DNA of 32,179 nucleotides, taken from positions 1 through 32,179 of the forward strand of contig CAYQVW010000016.1 in the NCBI GenBank assembly GCA_964421245.1. Reading direction: 5' to 3'. Positions 23,907-31,535 of the stretch are shown one piece after another. The stretch comes from CAYQVW01 sp964421245. GTDB lineage: Bacteria; Margulisbacteria; WOR-1; XYC2-FULL-46-14. Position numbers and translations under genes: made by a program. The stretch's first letter is position 1. Every line of letters starts with the position of its first letter. The notes beneath the pieces were generated by a model. It made no database searches, was not told the DNA's origin, and saw only the letters and a program-made list of their open reading frames with translations.

Positions 23907-24279
23907 ATTTCTTATTAACGTGATTTCTTAAGATCGTTTCGAGATTTTTGGCTTCATCATGAATCTTTTGGCATTGAGTTTTAATATTTTCATCAACCGG
24001 GCCAGCAATTCCCTCAAGGATAAGAGAAGAATACTCATTCACTCGAGCAAGTGCGCTAACCAGCTTGTGGGATAAAACCCCCTTATCTTTTAACCAATCC
24101 TCCGGAAACTTACCGTTTACGTAATCCTCAACTCTACCCTGGACGGTTTTTTTGTTTTCCAAAAGATTAGAAAAGAATTCAAGTTGTCCCTTGTTAAGCT
24201 TTTCCTTTTCTACCGCTAGAATAAAACTTTCGATTTTCTCAAGCGATGCTTCGGTCTTAGCCTTTAATTCCTCTTCCAT
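23899..24279 (-). CDS. Unknown helical protein upstream of mfd
   Basis: I recognise no family. The 126 residues are charged and look almost entirely alpha-helical with heptad-like spacing (LEKIESFILAVEKEKL; ENIKTQCQKIHDEAKNLETIL), so a coiled coil is likely. There is no signal peptide or membrane segment. The ATG sits eight bases after an extended -10 (TGCTATAAT) and lacks a Shine-Dalgarno. Its stop overlaps the mfd TTG start by eight bases, so mfd translation probably depends on it. A link to Mfd function is inferred from position only. Confidence 0.72.
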   Translation of the reverse strand: MEEELKAKTEASLEKIESFILAVEKEKLNKGQLEFFSNLLENKKTVQGRVEDYVNGKFPEDWLKDKGVLSHKLVSALARVNEYSSLILEGIAGPVDENIKTQCQKIHDEAKNLETILRNHVNKKFG

Positions 24280-24287
24280 AGCTAATA

Positions 24288-24307
24288 ATTATAGCATGTG
24301 ATATCAT
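24288..24307. promoter_or_regulatory. Divergent leaderless-type promoters, mfd operon / GerMN gene
   Basis: On the minus strand TATAAT at 24293-24288, in the extended form TGCTATAAT, ends eight bases before the ATG at 24279. On the plus strand TATCAT at 24302-24307 ends six bases before the ATG at 24314. No -35 boxes stand out. Confidence 0.5.
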
Positions 24308-24313
24308 ATATTC

Positions 24314-24832
24314 ATGCCAAAGGGATCAAAAAGAAGGAAGAAGAGGATCCTGCTAATTGTTCTTTCAATTGTCCTAATTGCAATTGGTTTTTACTTATTT
24401 CGCTCATACACTCCAACAAAAACGAATACTATTAATATTTTCTTTTTAAAAGATGAGGTCCTTACTCCGGTTAAACGGATATTGCCTGAAAAAGGAGATG
24501 CTCTTCAAATAATTGCTCAAGTCCTCTCAAAAGGTCCATCAAAACTTGAAAAAGATGCTGGGTTTTATACAGAAATACCAAAAAATGCAGTAATAGTTGA
24601 CGCAGATAGAATTGCAAACCTTGTAATTGTTGATTTTAATTCGGCTTTAGAAAATTATGGCGGTGGAGCTACTCGAGTCCAGGGACTAATCGGCCAAATT
24701 GTCTACTCTTTTACTGATCTTCCTCAAATTGATGAAGTAAAGATTACCGTCTCTGGCAAAGAGGAAGTGATCCTCGGAGGAGAAGGTTACGTAATCGATA
24801 AGCCACTATCTCGATCAGATATTACTATTTAG
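24314..24832 (+). CDS. GerMN-domain membrane-anchored protein
   Basis: A basic N-terminus (KGSKRRKKR) and one hydrophobic segment at about 11-29 anchor this 172-residue protein in the membrane. The rest is a GerMN-type domain: TNTINIFFLKDEVLTPVKRIL, then ALQIIAQVLSKGPSK, then LVIVDFNSALENYGGG and QIVYSFTDLPQIDEVKITVSGKE. GerMN domains occur in spore germination protein GerM and in cell-envelope or cell-wall proteins; nothing here suggests sporulation. The predicted location is outside the membrane facing the envelope. The start has a leaderless-type promoter. Confidence 0.85.
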   Translation: MPKGSKRRKKRILLIVLSIVLIAIGFYLFRSYTPTKTNTINIFFLKDEVLTPVKRILPEKGDALQIIAQVLSKGPSKLEKDAGFYTEIPKNAVIVDADRIANLVIVDFNSALENYGGGATRVQGLIGQIVYSFTDLPQIDEVKITVSGKEEVILGGEGYVIDKPLSRSDITI

Positions 24833-24838
24833 GCCCCC

Positions 24839-24867
24839 TTGACACCTTATATAGTTTATTATATACT
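24839..24867 (+). promoter_or_regulatory. Near-consensus promoter of the second Fic gene
   Basis: TTGACA (24839-24844), 17 bases, then TATACT (24862-24867), ten bases before the ATG at 24878. It is one of the two best sigma-70 promoters in the window; the other also drives a Fic module. Confidence 0.75.
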
Positions 24868-24877
24868 TTTGATATAA

Positions 24878-25807
24878 ATGAGTAAAAACTATATAGAGCA
24901 ATTGAAGCAAATATTACAAACCACCGGCTGGAGCCAAACCAATCTAGCCAAAGAGATCAGTGTTACCTTTGCTGCTTTAAATCGCTGGCTAAACAAAAAG
25001 GCTGTCCCCCACCCATCAAGAAAAGCAAAAATATACAAGATATACAAAGAAAGAGTCGGCATTCTTCCCCTTTCTCAAAAGGAACTAGAGGCACAGCTTA
25101 CCATACTTAATAAAGAAAGAAAAAAACATAAAAATATCTACAAAATATTAAGAGAAAATCAAAATTTAAGAAACGATCTGCTGCTCGAACTAACATACAA
25201 CTCAAATGCTATTGAGGGGAGCACCCTAACCAAAAAAGAGACAGAAAATATTATTTTTGATAAGGTCAGTGTTCCGGATAAATCCTATATTGAACACCTG
25301 GAGGCAACAAACCATGCGGCTGCCCTAAATGCAATTTTTGACGGAGCCCTTTCTGGACCAATTACTGGAAAAAAGATCAAATCGCTACACAGTATTATAA
25401 TGCAAGGAATCAGCAAAGATGCTGGAAAATATTCAAAACACAAAAGAGCAATTCGAGGGATTGATCTTCACCTACCTGATCCAGAAGACATTGAAGAAGA
25501 AATGGCATACCTGGTTAGAAAGATTAATCGGCCAAAACCCCACACTGTTTCGCATATCGCTTCAATGCATTCAGACTTTGAAGCAATTCATCCCTTTGGA
25601 GATGGCAACGGAAGGGTCGGCCGCTTAATTATGACCATTCAACTATTAGATACAAACTATGCCCCCTGTATCGTAGAAAACAAAAGAAAAGCAGAATACT
25701 ATGAAGTTTTAGAGTTCGCACAAAAGAAATCAGAAACCCATTTAACCAAATATGTAATCGAATCTATTGAGAAAGGATATCAATTAATTAGAAAGCACAA
25801 AAAATAA
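24878..25807 (+). CDS. Class II-type Fic protein with N-terminal helix-turn-helix
   Basis: Fic enzymes attach AMP (or other groups) to target proteins. The 309-residue protein begins with a helix-turn-helix-like segment (GWSQTNLAKEISVTFAALNRWL, about 17-38) and ends with a Fic domain with the complete loop HPFGDGNGR at 238-246. The inhibitory motif (S/T)xxxE(G/N) is present as SNAIEG with Ser109 and Glu113, N-terminal to the Fic core, as in self-inhibited class II proteins. So no separate antitoxin is needed. The gene has a strong promoter. Its stop codon directly abuts the gcvPA stop, with no base between. The fused DNA-binding segment suggests self-regulation. The target is unknown. Confidence 0.9.
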   Translation: MSKNYIEQLKQILQTTGWSQTNLAKEISVTFAALNRWLNKKAVPHPSRKAKIYKIYKERVGILPLSQKELEAQLTILNKERKKHKNIYKILRENQNLRNDLLLELTYNSNAIEGSTLTKKETENIIFDKVSVPDKSYIEHLEATNHAAALNAIFDGALSGPITGKKIKSLHSIIMQGISKDAGKYSKHKRAIRGIDLHLPDPEDIEEEMAYLVRKINRPKPHTVSHIASMHSDFEAIHPFGDGNGRVGRLIMTIQLLDTNYAPCIVENKRKAEYYEVLEFAQKKSETHLTKYVIESIEKGYQLIRKHKK

Positions 25808-27091
25808 TTACCAAGAAACGATCTCTGCAAACCGATCCATATCTTCTTTTTTAGTCATCTCGGTAACTGCGACCAACATATGATTCTTAAGTGTCGGATA
25901 AAATCTACCTAAATCTAGCCCGCCAATAATTCCCTTTTCTAATAGCTTTTTGTTAACTTCTGAGAAAGGCTTATTAAGTTTAATAGCGAACTCGTTAAAG
26001 AAGACTGCTTTTTTAAATAATAATTTATCTTTTAATTTGTCTGCAAGATAATGGGCCTTCTCAAAGCAGGTTTGTGCAACTTGCTTTAATCCTTTTGCTC
26101 CAAGAGAAGTCAAATAAACAGAAGCAGCCAGAGCACAGAGTGCTTCGTTTGAACAAATGTTTGATCCTGCCCGCTCGCGACGGATGTGTTGTTCACGCGT
26201 TTGCATAGTCAAGCAATATGCTTCTTTCCCGTCTTTATCCACCGTCTTTCCAACCAAACGACCAGGAATATTGCGAAGATATTTCTGTTTTACTGCAAAA
26301 ATCCCAAGTCCCGGTCCTCCAAAGTTCTGCGGATTCCCCAAAGGTTGTCCCTCTCCCACAATAATATCGGCATCTGGAGGCTTCAAGATTCCCAAAGAGA
26401 TAGGATTTACATTAACAATAAAGAGCGTCCCATTTTGATGTAGTTTTTCAGCAATTCCATCAAGATTAACGATGCAGCCAAAAAAATCCGGTTGAGTAAC
26501 AATCACACAGGCTGCATTTGGCGAAATATTTGATTCACCAAAAGCAATTTCAACAACTTTTTTGTCTGCTCCAGTCGCATAAGTTTTTAAAACTTCGCGA
26601 TAGGCTGGATGAACTGTTTGCGCGACAACAATTTCCCTGCGACGAGTTGCGGCACAAGCCAGAAGAGCAGCTTCTGCCATTGCAGTTGCACCATCGTACA
26701 TAGAGGCATTGGCAACATCCATCCCGGTTAAATTACAAATCATACTTTGATATTCAAAGATTGCCTGAAGCGTTCCTTGAGAAGCCTCTGCCTGATAAGG
26801 AGTATATGCGGTATAAAATTCCGAACGTGAACAGATATGTTTTACAACCGATGGAATAAAATGATTATAACTTCCTGCTCCTAGAAAAGAGGCCTTGCCT
26901 GTTGTGTTTTTCGAAGCTAGGGACGAAAGCTCATCCAACACTTCCCTCTCATTTAATGCTTTGGGAAGGGCTATTTCTTTTTTAAGACGGACAGAATCGG
27001 GAATATTAGAAAAAAGTTTATCAATAGAAGAGATGCCCAAATATTCGAGCATCTCCTTTTGATCAGATTCGGTATTTGCTATGTAGTTCAT
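25808..27091 (-). CDS. gcvPA: Glycine dehydrogenase (decarboxylating) subunit 1
   Basis: This is the N-terminal half of the split glycine-cleavage P-protein, which decarboxylates glycine with PLP. The 427-residue protein has the family's start (YIANTESDQKEMLEYLGI), then FLGAGSYNHFIPSVV, SEFYTAYTPYQAEASQGTLQ and MTGMDVANASMYDG-like segments. The PLP lysine is in the second subunit (GcvPB), which is not in this window. The ATG overlaps the gcvH stop as ATGA. It ends the gcv operon; a Fic gene, not gcvPB, lies beyond. Confidence 0.95.
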   Translation of the reverse strand: MNYIANTESDQKEMLEYLGISSIDKLFSNIPDSVRLKKEIALPKALNEREVLDELSSLASKNTTGKASFLGAGSYNHFIPSVVKHICSRSEFYTAYTPYQAEASQGTLQAIFEYQSMICNLTGMDVANASMYDGATAMAEAALLACAATRRREIVVAQTVHPAYREVLKTYATGADKKVVEIAFGESNISPNAACVIVTQPDFFGCIVNLDGIAEKLHQNGTLFIVNVNPISLGILKPPDADIIVGEGQPLGNPQNFGGPGLGIFAVKQKYLRNIPGRLVGKTVDKDGKEAYCLTMQTREQHIRRERAGSNICSNEALCALAASVYLTSLGAKGLKQVAQTCFEKAHYLADKLKDKLLFKKAVFFNEFAIKLNKPFSEVNKKLLEKGIIGGLDLGRFYPTLKNHMLVAVTEMTKKEDMDRFAEIVSW

Positions 27092-27465
27092 CCGTGTAAT
27101 AGTGCTTGGTAGTCTTTTGCAGACAAGAGCTGGTCAACTTCTGCTGGATTACTTATTTCAACTTTTATAATCCATCCCTTACCATATGGATCTTTGTTAA
27201 CCAGTGCTGGGGCATTGTTTAACTCTTCGTTTATTGCCGAAATCTTTCCAGACACTGCGCAAAATAGTGTTGAAACTGTTTTTACAGATTCAACCACACC
27301 GAACTCATCCTTTGCCTTAAATTCTTGGCCAACGGATGGAAGCTCAACAAAAACAACATCTCCCAATTCTTCCTGTGCATAGGCGGAGATGCCAACGGTT
27401 GCAACATTCCCTTCTACTTTTACCCACTCATGTTCTTTTGTGTATTTTAGTTCTTCTGGAAACAT
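27088..27465 (-). CDS. gcvH: Glycine cleavage H protein
   Basis: GcvH carries the lipoyl arm that shuttles the aminomethyl group. The 125-residue protein has YTKEHEWVKVEGNVATVGIS at the start, then ELGDVVFVELPSVG, and the lipoylation site ESVK at 59-62 with Lys62. The C-terminal LVNKDPYGKGWIIKVEIS is typical. AAGGAGG precedes the ATG, so it is translated from its own site. It lies between a small membrane-protein gene and gcvPA. Confidence 0.97.
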   Translation of the reverse strand: MFPEELKYTKEHEWVKVEGNVATVGISAYAQEELGDVVFVELPSVGQEFKAKDEFGVVESVKTVSTLFCAVSGKISAINEELNNAPALVNKDPYGKGWIIKVEISNPAEVDQLLSAKDYQALLHG

Positions 27466-27491
27466 TTTTCCCTCCTTTTCGCCTTTTTGCC

Positions 27492-27758
27492 TTAAGCCTT
27501 TTCCGCCTTCTTTCTACTGTAAACAAAAATCCCTCCGGCAATTAAAATACGAATTAGGCTGTCACCAAAGCGCTCCTTTACCATTTTTCTTTGATAATAT
27601 TCGTCAAGCACACGACTGTCTTTTTCGTCTGGAACATTATAGTGCTTGTTGGATATATAGCTAACGCCGGCACTGCCAAGATCAATTGTTCCCCACAACA
27701 AAACAAAAAAAGCAATCAGACAAATAATATAATAATAGGCTTTTTTATAATCGATCAT
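27492..27758 (-). CDS. Small membrane protein inside the gcv operon
   Basis: No known family was recognised. The 88-residue protein has one clear membrane segment at about 8-26 (YYYIICLIAFFVLLWGTI) and a weaker hydrophobic stretch at about 67-80 (DSLIRILIAGGIFVY), with a charged loop between (PDEKDSRVLDEYYQRKMVKERFG). The start overlaps the gcvT stop as ATGA and has a GAGGAG site. Placement between gcvT and gcvH suggests co-expression with glycine cleavage, but its role is unknown. Confidence 0.75.
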   Translation of the reverse strand: MIDYKKAYYYIICLIAFFVLLWGTIDLGSAGVSYISNKHYNVPDEKDSRVLDEYYQRKMVKERFGDSLIRILIAGGIFVYSRKKAEKA

Positions 27759-28822
27759 TTCTTTTCTCCTCGATAAAACGGAAGTTTCACGATTTTTCCC
27801 CTTATCCTTCTTCCCCTTACCTCCGCCTGTGCCTCTGCCTCAGCCTTCGCCTTATCACTATAAATATACGCTAAGGCGATCGGCTTTTCAAGGGAGGGAG
27901 AAAATGATCCAGAGGTGATTTCTCCAATTGGGGAATCCCCCCCATTAAAAACTTTTATCCCCTCTCGCGGAATCATTCTCTCAGAAAATTCTATTCCAAC
28001 CAATTTCTTTTTTAGCCCTTTTTCTTTCTCTTCAAACAAAGCTTTCCGCCCAATAAAATCTTTTTTATTAAATTTAACTGCCCATCCGTAGCCTGCTTCA
28101 AGTGGAGTTGTTTTATCATCATACTCATGACCGTAAAGCGGAAGTCCTGCTTCAAGACGAAGGGTATCTCGCGCACCCAACCCACATGGTTGAACTTTCA
28201 TCTCAATTATTTCATCCCACAAGTCTGCGATTTTATTATTAGGCACATAGAGTTCAAAGCCATCTTCTCCAGTATAGCCAGTGCGTGAAATCAAAACATC
28301 TCCGAGTTGCAAGCAATGGTTTCTTTTTAAATTCTTGATATTTTCGTCTCCAAAAAGAGAAACAACAACTTCTTCTGCGCGTGGTCCCTGAACGGCCAAA
28401 GAAGAGATTGTGTGTATATGCACATAATCAACCCCCTCGGCATATTTCGAAAACCAGTCCAAGACTTTGTCTGTATTAGAAGCGTTAGCCACAACCATAT
28501 AATGACCAGGAAGATTATAGATCAAAACATCATCAACAACTCCCCCCTCTTCATTACATATTACCGAGTACTGACAAGTAAAATCTTTTAATCTTGAAAC
28601 ATCATTAGTCCCGATCTTATTTAAAAAATCCCTTGCCCCTTGACCCTTGACCCTAACAATTCCCATATGCCCCACATCAAAAACCCCACAACTTGAGCGA
28701 ACTGCCTTGTGTTCTGCAATTATTCCAGTAGGATAAGAAATTGGCATTTCAAAGCCAGCAAAGGGAGCCATTTTGGCACCAAGAGATATATGTTTCTGAT
28801 GTAGTGGTGTTTTCTTCAGCAT
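27755..28822 (-). CDS. gcvT: Aminomethyltransferase (glycine cleavage T protein)
   Basis: GcvT releases ammonia from the aminomethyl-lipoyl H protein and passes the one-carbon unit to tetrahydrofolate. The 355 residues show the family pattern: KMAPFAGFEMPISYPTGI, FDVGHMGIVRVKG, YTGEDGFELYVP, and GLGARDTLRLEAGLPLYGHE, then the barrel-type C-terminus. Two low-complexity tracts interrupt it. Hexamers encode KAEAEAQAEV near residue 325. Heptamers fall in the VKGQGARDFL segment near residue 60. Both keep the frame. It follows hisC by 26 bases and overlaps the small membrane-protein gene. Confidence 0.96.
   Translation of the reverse strand: MLKKTPLHQKHISLGAKMAPFAGFEMPISYPTGIIAEHKAVRSSCGVFDVGHMGIVRVKGQGARDFLNKIGTNDVSRLKDFTCQYSVICNEEGGVVDDVLIYNLPGHYMVVANASNTDKVLDWFSKYAEGVDYVHIHTISSLAVQGPRAEEVVVSLFGDENIKNLKRNHCLQLGDVLISRTGYTGEDGFELYVPNNKIADLWDEIIEMKVQPCGLGARDTLRLEAGLPLYGHEYDDKTTPLEAGYGWAVKFNKKDFIGRKALFEEKEKGLKKKLVGIEFSERMIPREGIKVFNGGDSPIGEITSGSFSPSLEKPIALAYIYSDKAKAEAEAQAEVRGRRIRGKIVKLPFYRGEKK
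27825..27854. repeat. Hexamer tandem tract in gcvT
   Basis: Five units GCCTNN in register (GCCTGT, GCCTCT, GCCTCA, GCCTTC, GCCTTA). They encode the alternating Ala-Glu stretch in the GcvT C-terminal domain. Confidence 0.7.
28630..28657. repeat. Heptamer tandem tract in gcvT
   Basis: Four units in register: CCCTTGC, CCCTTGA, CCCTTGA, CCCTAAC. They are closely related to the CCCTTGN units in valS at 12819-12846, although the genes are unrelated. Confidence 0.75.
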
Positions 28823-28830
28823 TCTTACTA

Positions 28831-28851
28831 TTCCCTAACCCCTATCCCCTA
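28831..28851. repeat. Heptamer tandem tract between gcvT and hisC
   Basis: Three units TTCCCTA, ACCCCTA, TCCCCTA in register. The tract supplies the hisC stop codon (TAG, read on the minus strand at 28851-28849). Confidence 0.65.
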
Positions 28852-29916
28852 CAATACCTTTCTTAATGAATTTATAAACTTCTCGTTCTGCTCAGGAGTT
28901 CCAATCGTAACTCGAATCGCATTTGGCATTCCAAAAGAAGTTAAGGGGCGAATTATTACCCCTTCGCTCATTAATTTTAGGAAAATTTGATCGGCTGGCT
29001 GACCCATATCTATACAAATAAAATTAGCTTCTGTCTTTGTAAATTCTAGTTTCAAATTACTATTTCCTAATTCCTCATACAAATACTTTTTCCCATCCTT
29101 ATTATTCTTTAAGCTCTTTTTAACAAAACCTTTATCATCTAATGCCGCAACTGCACCAGCCACTGCTAGTTTATTGACTCCAAAGGGAAGCTTGACCATT
29201 TTTAAGTACTTAATTATTTCTTCTTTTGCTATTCCGTATCCAACTCGAAGTCCGGCCAAGCCATAAAGCTTTGAAAAGGTACGAAGAACGATAACATTCT
29301 TTCCCTCTCGGACATATTTGAGTGAATCGGGATATTTTTTTGTTTTTACATATTCACTATAAGCCTCGTCAATTACCACAATATAGTTATCGGGAATATC
29401 GGCCATAAAAGAATCGAGATCGGCACCAGAAAAAGCAGTCCCGGTCGGACTATTGGGGTTACAAAGAAAGATTAATTTTGTCTTCTCATTGCTTTTTGCA
29501 GCAAAACCAGGCAAGTCATAAGTATTGTTTTTTAAATCAACAAAAACCGGGTTTGCATCAAATAATCTGGTCACAAATTCATAAGTTGAGAAGGTATTTT
29601 TTGAAATTAAAACTTCATCACCGGCAGACAGATAGGCGGCTGCTAGCATCTGCATAATTTCGTCAGAGCCGTTTCCAATAATTATGTTTTTGTCAGAAAC
29701 ATTTAAACGGCTCGATAATTTTTGCGTTAATTCAAGGGAATATTGATCAGGATAAACATTAATAGACTTAAGACGTTTTTTAATCTCTCTTAAAGCTTTT
29801 GGAGATGGGCCTAATGGGTTTTCGTTTGAAGCTAACTTAACAACTTCGGGCCCTTCTGGATTCTTTCCTGGAGTATATTCGGAAAGATTATTGACTATGT
29901 CTCGTGGTGTTACCAT
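28849..29916 (-). CDS. hisC: Histidinol-phosphate aminotransferase
   Basis: HisC transaminates imidazole acetol phosphate in histidine synthesis; family members also act on aromatic amino acids. The 355-residue class I/II PLP enzyme has KLASNENPLGPSPKAL (27-42), YPDQYSLEL and NGSDEIMQ (82-89), NPNSPTG (153-159), DEAYSEY, and the PLP lysine Lys216 in TFSKLYGLAGLRVGYG. No other his genes are here, so an aromatic or broader role is possible. An extended -10 box ends six bases before the ATG. It heads the gcv transcript. Confidence 0.93.
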   Translation of the reverse strand: MVTPRDIVNNLSEYTPGKNPEGPEVVKLASNENPLGPSPKALREIKKRLKSINVYPDQYSLELTQKLSSRLNVSDKNIIIGNGSDEIMQMLAAAYLSAGDEVLISKNTFSTYEFVTRLFDANPVFVDLKNNTYDLPGFAAKSNEKTKLIFLCNPNSPTGTAFSGADLDSFMADIPDNYIVVIDEAYSEYVKTKKYPDSLKYVREGKNVIVLRTFSKLYGLAGLRVGYGIAKEEIIKYLKMVKLPFGVNKLAVAGAVAALDDKGFVKKSLKNNKDGKKYLYEELGNSNLKLEFTKTEANFICIDMGQPADQIFLKLMSEGVIIRPLTSFGMPNAIRVTIGTPEQNEKFINSLRKVL

Positions 29917-29922
29917 ACCACG

Positions 29923-29931
29923 ATTTTAGCA
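29923..29931 (-). promoter_or_regulatory. hisC-gcv extended -10 (leaderless type)
   Basis: On the minus strand TGCTAAAAT (29931-29923), an extended -10, ends six bases before the hisC ATG at 29916. No -35 or Shine-Dalgarno is visible. Confidence 0.5.
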
Positions 29932-29934
29932 TAT

Positions 29935-31473
29935 TTATGTTTGATTCGCTCCCCGGATCCAATTAATAGTTCTTTTCCAGAATGATATTTCGCTTGGCTC
30001 AACATCGTTGTCCCTGCGATCAACAATACTCTCCAAATAAGCCAAGTGCCTCTCTAATTCTGGGATTGTTTCTCTTTGTCTCCACACTCCCAAACTTCGC
30101 AAACATTGATATCTCTTCTCTCTTGGAAGGGGACCAACGCCAAAGTACCCGACTACACATGATGTTGCTGGGTTAAGATCTAAGGCTAGGGTGAGCTGCC
30201 GGGCCAACTCTTTTCTTTCTAGGGTTCTTCCTATTTCCAATATGATTGGTCGATCTATACGAAAACTTCTTACTCTATATATTCCGGCATATTTTAGAGA
30301 ATAATAAAACCAGAAAGCTCCCAAAACATTTTGAAGAGAAGAGCCGGTTCTTTCTGGGTTATCCCTAAGAAGTTCACGGATTAAGCCAAAGGCTTCCGAA
30401 GGGTTTAGTGTGTCCATTGTAGAAATAGTTTTAAAAGCATCTTGCTTGCTCTGTTGTCCACAAGAAAGAATCCACAATAAAATATGAATTCCTCTGGGAT
30501 GATTGATCCGAGCAATAGTTGCAACTACCTTTTCTTGGCTTAGTTTTTGTTCTGTGATCAGTAATTCGACAAGGCGTAAGTCGCTTAAATCAAGCCTCGC
30601 TCCCCCTTCTATTAAACAGTTAACAAGCCAGCTACTGAAAACCCCAAAGGCACGGTAAAAATTAGCTCTTTGAGCTTTTTGTTTTCTATCATTCCCCCTC
30701 AATCTTCCATATATCCTTGAAAGGCTCTTTGCAATTGCTCTGTCGAAGAGACCTGTATTGTTCCTTTTTGCACTTTTCCGAGCAAGAGAAAGTATATAAT
30801 CAAAATGCTCAACTGCTCCCAATATCCCCAGCAAGCAGACAGCACTTATCCTCTTTTCTTCTGGCCCATTCGTATCCTTGAGCGTTTCTATGCTGCTAGC
30901 CAAGTACCCCTCTCTTAATCTAATTGATATAGTTCCCGGAACAGTTTGTCCATCGCTTGCAAGAAAATCATACCAGTCGCTTTTATACATTGAAGGGTTC
31001 TCTCTTTGTATCTGACCATATACTTCCATATATCTATCTGGGTAAGCCATTGAACCAAAAAATATAAACTTTCTTGCCGCCTTACGCACCGCTCCTCTAT
31101 TGGTTATAAGACTATTAAGTAGGTCTTGACGATCAAGCAATATTAATGAAACAGCCTCTCCAATTTCACGATTTTCTATTTCAACGGTATTCCCTAAGTC
31201 TCGGAGGATTTCGATTCTTTCAGCCCGAGGCCTAGAATCTAGTAGTCTTCCTAAGTCTTGAGGGGCTAGTTTAATTAATTCACCAAATCTTGAAAGGGTG
31301 TTCTCGCTATTTAATCCGTCAAAAGCAAGGTCGGCAGCTTGCAGTTCGCTCCCTAATCTCAAACATTCTTCAATTCTGACCTTTAAAGATGTATGGGCAG
31401 GAACAGCTGCCCCCCCTCTAAAGATGCCTCCAAAAGCTGGTTCGGACGCAGATGGTCTACGGTGTACTACCAA
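29935..31473 (-). CDS. Unknown HEAT-like helical repeat protein
   Basis: No family with a known function was recognised. The 512 residues look almost wholly helical with repeat-like spacing, as in HEAT/ARM proteins: EEKRISAVCLLGILGAVEHFDYIL, then DLRLVELLITEQKLSQEKVVATIARINHPRGIHILLWILS, and a final PREKRYQCLRSLGVWRQRETIPELERHL. There is no signal peptide, membrane segment or catalytic motif. The final block resembles the end of the next unknown protein (RKVRCLSYLGEASALPNLTYCL). The start is a TTG with AAGGAG eight bases upstream. An alternative-sigma-type promoter precedes it. Confidence 0.75.
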   Translation of the reverse strand: MVVHRRPSASEPAFGGIFRGGAAVPAHTSLKVRIEECLRLGSELQAADLAFDGLNSENTLSRFGELIKLAPQDLGRLLDSRPRAERIEILRDLGNTVEIENREIGEAVSLILLDRQDLLNSLITNRGAVRKAARKFIFFGSMAYPDRYMEVYGQIQRENPSMYKSDWYDFLASDGQTVPGTISIRLREGYLASSIETLKDTNGPEEKRISAVCLLGILGAVEHFDYILSLARKSAKRNNTGLFDRAIAKSLSRIYGRLRGNDRKQKAQRANFYRAFGVFSSWLVNCLIEGGARLDLSDLRLVELLITEQKLSQEKVVATIARINHPRGIHILLWILSCGQQSKQDAFKTISTMDTLNPSEAFGLIRELLRDNPERTGSSLQNVLGAFWFYYSLKYAGIYRVRSFRIDRPIILEIGRTLERKELARQLTLALDLNPATSCVVGYFGVGPLPREKRYQCLRSLGVWRQRETIPELERHLAYLESIVDRRDNDVEPSEISFWKRTINWIRGANQT

Positions 31474-31503
31474 AAAGTTCTCCTTTATATTAGTTTTATA
31501 CTA

Positions 31504-31535
31504 TATATATCGTAATAAAAGGGGGGTAACTTGTG
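31504..31535 (-). promoter_or_regulatory. Alternative-sigma-type promoter, site 7
   Basis: On the minus strand: CACAAGTTA (31535-31527), 15 bases, then GATATATA (31511-31504). The right half is identical to sites 1 and 6. The gene starts at 31473, after a GGAG ribosome site. Confidence 0.5.
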
